Made by a program: the position numbers and the translations under genes. A model generated the notes under the pieces. It saw only the letters and a program-made list of their open reading frames with translations. It was not told the DNA's origin and searched no databases. 43,912 nucleotides of DNA, taken from assembly GCA_023423715.1 (NCBI GenBank), contig JAFAFC010000024.1:1-43912 (forward strand). The letters run 5' to 3'. Shown piece after piece: positions 40,204 through 43,912 of the stretch. Origin of the DNA: Bacteroidota bacterium (GTDB lineage Bacteria > Bacteroidota > Bacteroidia > Flavobacteriales > Weeksellaceae). Position 1 is the stretch's first letter, and the number at the start of each line of letters is the position of its first letter.

Positions 40204-41016
40204 ATGAGCGACGTTAAAATTTTAAGAAATCTATTTCGCCTAGCCAAACGCGAGTATATTACGCCGAATTTCATTCGTTTGACTCTCCAAGGTGATGATA
40301 TGAAACCCTATGAAGTTTGCACGATTGGCGTGAATAACAAAATCCTACTTCCGAGACCTGGAAGCAAAAAAGTGCATCTTCCGAAATTTGATGAGGAAAC
40401 CCAAGATTGGATTTTTCCCGAAGATCATTTAAAACCGATTATCCGAACCTATACCTACCGTGGAGTTGATTTCGATAAAAATCAAATGATTATTGATTTT
40501 GTACATCATGGCGATAACGGACCTGCTTCTGCGTGGGCAATTCAAGCGGACGAAGGTGATGAAATCGGCGTGGCGATGAAATTAAAAGAATCTCAACTTT
40601 ACCCTGAATCTGATTGGTATTTTCTCATTGGTGATGCAACGGCGATTCCCGTTATCAGCGTTATTTTAGAAGATTTACCAAAGGATAAAAAAGGAGTTGC
40701 TCTAATTGAAGTTCCAACCGAAGAAGACGAACAAAATCTGGTAAAACCTGATGATTTTGAAATCATATGGATTCATAATTCGCATCCTGAAAATGGAAGT
40801 GAATTGGCTGATAAAGTCAAGGAAATTCAAATTCCGAATGGTGAAAAATTCGCTTATGTTGCCGCAGAATTTTCAACGGTAAAAGAATTACGAAACTACT
40901 TCCGAAAAGAATTAGCTTGGACAAAAGACGAACTTTACGCATATTCCTATTGGAAAGCCGGTGTTGCGGAAGATCAATCGGCATCCGACAGACAAAAGGA
41001 AAAAGCCGAAAACTAA
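40204..41016 (+). CDS. Siderophore-interacting protein, ferric-siderophore reductase (ViuB-like)
   Basis: A cytoplasmic flavin-dependent reductase that releases iron from imported siderophore. The 270-residue protein has the FAD-binding RTYTYR (81-86), HGDNGPAS (102-109), the nucleotide-binding GDATAIPVIS (about 143-152) and the C-terminal YWKAGVAED, all hallmarks of the SIP/ViuB family. Starts one base after the binding-protein stop and ends the operon at a terminator; the pairing with the importer supports the job. Confidence 0.93.
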   Translation: MSDVKILRNLFRLAKREYITPNFIRLTLQGDDMKPYEVCTIGVNNKILLPRPGSKKVHLPKFDEETQDWIFPEDHLKPIIRTYTYRGVDFDKNQMIIDFVHHGDNGPASAWAIQADEGDEIGVAMKLKESQLYPESDWYFLIGDATAIPVISVILEDLPKDKKGVALIEVPTEEDEQNLVKPDDFEIIWIHNSHPENGSELADKVKEIQIPNGEKFAYVAAEFSTVKELRNYFRKELAWTKDELYAYSYWKAGVAEDQSASDRQKEKAEN

Positions 41017-41021
41017 TTAAA

Positions 41022-41054
41022 AAAAGCTGCAAATTATTGCAGCTTTTATTTTTT
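41022..41054. terminator. Bidirectional terminator between siderophore operon and paaZ
   Basis: An 11-bp stem AAAAGCTGCAA/TTGCAGCTTTT (41022-41032 with 41037-41047, 4-base loop) followed by T-rich sequence on both strands. It serves the two converging genes. Confidence 0.85.
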
Positions 41055-43549
41055 TATAGCAATCTAAATTGCTCAAAATGGTGAGTGAAATGCTTTCTAT
41101 TAAACAATTCCATCATTTCCTTATTCAACATTCCAAATCGTGGATGAAAATGCTCAGCTTTCGGATTTTCTCGATAATAGACTAAAAATTCTTTCAAGCC
41201 TTCGAGTAATTTTGTTTTGGCTTCATCCAGACTCTTATATTTTGGTTGAAGCTCTTCCCCTTCTTTCAGCAACGGATATTTTGCACCTGGCTGAATTTCT
41301 TTTGTCGTATACAACCAATCTTGCAATTTTTCCAAATGTTCTGCAGGAATTTCAGGGAAATCTTCAGCTTTCAAACCACCAAAACCATTTCTAACGACTT
41401 CCTCCAAATGCTCAACCATCAATTGCGGAGTCATAGTTCCGAACTTTTTTTCTGAATTTTCACTTAGATTATTAAGTAATTTCTCAACGTTTTTTAATTT
41501 TAATTCAATAAATGGAGATTTCTTTGCAACTAAAGTCAAAATTGTTGCCACACAAACCACTTCATCACGCTGATTAACCACTTCTACCAACCATTTTACA
41601 ACACCAGACGGAATATTTCTTCCTTTAACGCCACGATTTATTTTCTCTTTCGCAGTTAAATAAACGGTAATCGTGTCTCCTGCGTAAACTGGCTTAAAGA
41701 ACGAGCATTCTTCCAATCCGTAATTGGCGATAACAGGACCTTTTTTGCCTGAAACGAACAATCCTGCCGCCGCTGAAAGAATGAAATAGCCATGCGCCAC
41801 TTTCTCATCGAAAATAGTTCCCGAAAGCGAAGTTGCATCGGTATGCGCATAGAAATGATCCCAAGAAACATTAGAGAAATTAACGATATCCGTTTCAGTA
41901 ACCGTTCTTCCTGCTGTTTCCAAAGAATCGCCAACTTCGACTTCTTCAAAGAATTTTTGGAAAGGATGTTTGTCGGAATATTTTTTCTCTGCGCCTTGCG
42001 TATACACTTTTGTTATCGCCGTTAAAACATCTGGCGAACCTTGAATAGCGGTTTTTTGAAGAAAAAAATGAAGACCATTCAATCCACCCATTTCTTCTCC
42101 ACCTCCTGCTCTACCAGGACCACCATGCATCAACGTTGGCAACGGAGAACCGTGACCTGTACTTTCTTTAGCATTATCTCTATTCAGAACGAAAATTCTA
42201 CCGTGTTGAGAAGCGATTTTCCAAGCGGTTTCTGCAATAAATTTTTCGTCGTGAGAAATGATAGATGAAACCAAACTTCCTTTTCCACGTTTTGCCAATG
42301 CTGCAGCTTCCTCCGCATCTTTGTACGGCATAATTGTAGAAACTGGACCGAAAGCCTCAACATCGTGAGAAATGTTTTTGGTGAACGGAGAATCGTTTAA
42401 GAACAATTTCGGAGTCATAAACGCTCCCGAATCAAACGAAGCATCGATTAATTCTTGTTTTCCGTCGTAAACAAGCTCGGTTTCTGATTTTAAAATATCG
42501 ATTTTTCTTTGAACCTCATCGTATTGTTGCTTTCCAACCAAAGAACCCATGCGGGTTTCACGAGAAAGTGGATTTCCGATTTTTACTTGGTCTAAAGCTT
42601 TTGACAAGGCATTCTGAACATCACCTACCAAATGTTCTGGAACGATAATTCTACGAATAGCAGTACATTTTTGTCCCGCTTTTGTTGTCATTTCATTTCG
42701 AACTTCTTTAATGAATAAATCGAATTCTGGAGTTCCTGGTTTAGCTTCTAATCCTAAAATTGAAGCGTTTAATGAATCCGCTTCCATATTGAAACGAACG
42801 GCTCCACCAGCGATATTCGGAAGTGATTTTAATTTTCTACCCGTTCCAGCAGAACCTGTAAATAATACAGAGTCGCCATCTTGAATATAGTCTAAAATAT
42901 TTCCTGGCTCACCGCAAACCAATTGAATTGCTCCCTCCGGAAGGAAACCGCTTTCAATCATGTCTTTGAACACCTCGTAGGTTAAATATGAACCGAAAGG
43001 TGAAGGTTTTACCACACTCGGAACTCCGGCTAACAACGAAGTTGACAGTTTCTCCAACATTCCCCAAACTGGAAAATTATACGCGTTAATTTGAACTGAA
43101 ACCCCTTCTGAAGGCGTCAAAATATGCGTTCCTAAATGCGTTCCGTTTGCGGAAATCTTTTGTACATCGCCATCTACCCAAAACGTCGTATTCGGTAACA
43201 TTCTTTTTGCTAAGCCTGAATACGTGAAAAACGTTCCGAAACCGCCTTCGATATCCACCCAAGAGTCTACATGCGTGGCTCCCGTTTTGTAGGAAAGTTC
43301 ATAATATTTTTTCTTTCTTTCTAAAAGGTAAAGCGCTACTTTCTTCAACATTTGACCTCTGTCATAAAACGTCATTGATGAAAGGTTTTTGTAGCCTAAA
43401 GTTCTACCATATTCTAAAGCTTGCTCGAAGTTCAATCCTTCGGTATCTGAAGTTGCGACCACTTCGCCATTAACAGCGTTGTACAACGGAATTCCGGCTC
43501 CGTTGCCTTCTACCCACTGTCCTGCGATATAGTTTTTTAATTTTTGCAT
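41054..43549 (-). CDS. paaZ: PaaZ bifunctional aldehyde dehydrogenase/enoyl-CoA hydratase with extra C-terminal domain
   Basis: PaaZ opens the oxepin-CoA ring (hydratase) and oxidises the aldehyde product in phenylacetate degradation. The aldehyde dehydrogenase part (about 1-520) keeps E256 and the catalytic C295 in GQKCTAIRR. The MaoC/hotdog hydratase (about 525-680) keeps the Asp/His pair D564 and H569 in WDHFYAHTD. The usual length is about 680; here residues ~685-831 form an additional domain with TPQLMVEHLEEVV, HFHPRFG and a C-terminal HFTHHFEQF, which recalls the DUF1569/DinB metal-binding four-helix fold. No other paa gene is in the window. No clear promoter match upstream. Confidence 0.92.
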   Translation of the reverse strand: MQKLKNYIAGQWVEGNGAGIPLYNAVNGEVVATSDTEGLNFEQALEYGRTLGYKNLSSMTFYDRGQMLKKVALYLLERKKKYYELSYKTGATHVDSWVDIEGGFGTFFTYSGLAKRMLPNTTFWVDGDVQKISANGTHLGTHILTPSEGVSVQINAYNFPVWGMLEKLSTSLLAGVPSVVKPSPFGSYLTYEVFKDMIESGFLPEGAIQLVCGEPGNILDYIQDGDSVLFTGSAGTGRKLKSLPNIAGGAVRFNMEADSLNASILGLEAKPGTPEFDLFIKEVRNEMTTKAGQKCTAIRRIIVPEHLVGDVQNALSKALDQVKIGNPLSRETRMGSLVGKQQYDEVQRKIDILKSETELVYDGKQELIDASFDSGAFMTPKLFLNDSPFTKNISHDVEAFGPVSTIMPYKDAEEAAALAKRGKGSLVSSIISHDEKFIAETAWKIASQHGRIFVLNRDNAKESTGHGSPLPTLMHGGPGRAGGGEEMGGLNGLHFFLQKTAIQGSPDVLTAITKVYTQGAEKKYSDKHPFQKFFEEVEVGDSLETAGRTVTETDIVNFSNVSWDHFYAHTDATSLSGTIFDEKVAHGYFILSAAAGLFVSGKKGPVIANYGLEECSFFKPVYAGDTITVYLTAKEKINRGVKGRNIPSGVVKWLVEVVNQRDEVVCVATILTLVAKKSPFIELKLKNVEKLLNNLSENSEKKFGTMTPQLMVEHLEEVVRNGFGGLKAEDFPEIPAEHLEKLQDWLYTTKEIQPGAKYPLLKEGEELQPKYKSLDEAKTKLLEGLKEFLVYYRENPKAEHFHPRFGMLNKEMMELFNRKHFTHHFEQFRLL

Positions 43550-43588
43550 GTGCTAAAAAACTTTATTATTTAAAAATTACAAATTATT

Positions 43589-43804
43589 TTACCCTTGTTT
43601 TTCCTTACCAAAAAGCTGCCTCCATGTTATGTTTTTATTTCCCAAGAATAAGAAAACAGTAAAATAAATACAACCACGAACGACATTTTGTGAAAAGCTA
43701 ATTGGGTCATCAAAAATAACATCAACCAATATTGCAAACAGAACAAGTGCAGCCGCACTCAACAAGGCTCTTGAAATATTATTTAAGTTGAAAATCTTAT
43801 TCAT
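43589..43804 (-). CDS. Small two-helix membrane protein
   Basis: A 71-residue protein with a hydrophobic segment at about 12-30 (ALLSAAALVLFAILVDVIF) and another at about 41-55, then a basic tail (KNITWRQLFGKEKQG). No family recognised. It lies 39 bases ahead of paaZ on the same strand and may be cotranscribed, though it could equally be an independent gene. Function unknown. Confidence 0.55.
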   Translation of the reverse strand: MNKIFNLNNISRALLSAAALVLFAILVDVIFDDPISFSQNVVRGCIYFTVFLFLGNKNITWRQLFGKEKQG

Positions 43805-43815
43805 ACTAAGGATTT

Positions 43816-43912
43816 CTAAAAAATTCCTCTAATATAACAATTCTTACGCAGCCCGGATTGAACGATTTGTCTGAGCTCTTTTTCAATAATTAGGATTTGC
43901 GGCGGCAGAGCC
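43816..43912 (-). other. Possible 3' end of a minus-strand gene cut by the right edge
   Basis: Two minus-strand frames are open to the edge: one stops at 43816-43818 and reads ...LIIEKELRQIVQSGLRKN..., another stops near 43883 after GSAAANPNY. The terminal 20 bases are much richer in G and C than the surroundings. I cannot tell which frame, if any, is coding. Confidence 0.2.

Noticed and set aside
1..43912. Mobile elements, prophage, toxin-antitoxin pairs or CRISPR arrays
   Set aside because: No transposase, integrase, terminal repeats, spacer-repeat pattern or paired small toxin and antitoxin genes were seen. The membrane helicase operon is the only part that could be defence-related, and that is speculation.

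Overview
The window reads as a chromosomal segment from a Bacteroidota bacterium of the class Flavobacteriia, most likely family Weeksellaceae (Empedobacter/Chryseobacterium-like). The evidence is: a full-length SprA (type IX secretion and gliding) next to ruvA and gcvH; a surface protein with a type A type-IX sorting domain; AT-rich DNA; almost no Shine-Dalgarno sequences; a tRNA without an encoded CCA; and many copies of the Bacteroidota promoter element TAnnTTTG in front of genes. The genus call is inference. I see no insertion sequence, integrase, prophage or CRISPR array.

Layout. 1-348 is a promoter/leader region firing leftwards out of the window. 349-12399 (minus strand) holds maeB, ruvA, sprA, gcvH and a VanZ-like gene, plus a BadF-type sugar kinase and a small unknown gene. 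12619-16406 (plus) holds gtrA, plsC, a FucP-type sugar permease and a DUF3810 putative metalloprotease. 16407-16890 holds a candidate small RNA and tRNA-Met(CAT). 16891-22745 (minus) holds a TlpA-like thioredoxin lipid/periplasmic protein, a small PID-CTERM-like membrane protein, a T9SS surface protein, clpX, a HIT hydrolase and greA. 22848-23781 (plus) holds a degenerate Rieske-like lipoprotein and dtd. 23880-29564 (minus) holds a lipoprotein and a six-gene membrane/regulator block (DUF4153-like, Coq4-like, small membrane protein, metallophosphoesterase, winged-helix regulator, membrane protein), then an enoyl-CoA hydratase-like gene. 29700-31484 (plus) is a TPR/LuxR-type regulator. 31750-36443 (minus) is a tight four-gene operon: SMUG2-like DNA glycosylase, unknown lipoprotein-like gene, methyltransferase, and a DEAH helicase carrying membrane helices. 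36595-41016 (plus) is a complete FatBCD/YclNOPQ-type ferric-siderophore uptake operon plus reductase. 41054-43804 (minus) holds a PaaZ with an extra C-terminal domain and a small membrane protein.

How they work together. Most genes are housekeeping or envelope functions. The parts that hang together as systems are: (1) the T9SS translocon gene sprA and a T9SS client; (2) the siderophore import operon, whose promoter is directly followed by a 19-bp palindrome that looks like an iron-repressor operator and whose promoter position moves the first start codon downstream; (3) the 24490-28622 block, in which two promoters exactly 1 kb apart carry the same ACTTTG-N5-CAAAGT palindrome over the -7 element, on either side of a gene for a winged-helix regulator, suggesting one small regulon; (4) the glycosylase-methyltransferase-helicase operon, whose membrane-anchored helicase is the most unusual protein here. 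Promoter and terminator calls rest on motif matching by eye; functions rest on family motifs recognised by eye, with no database search.
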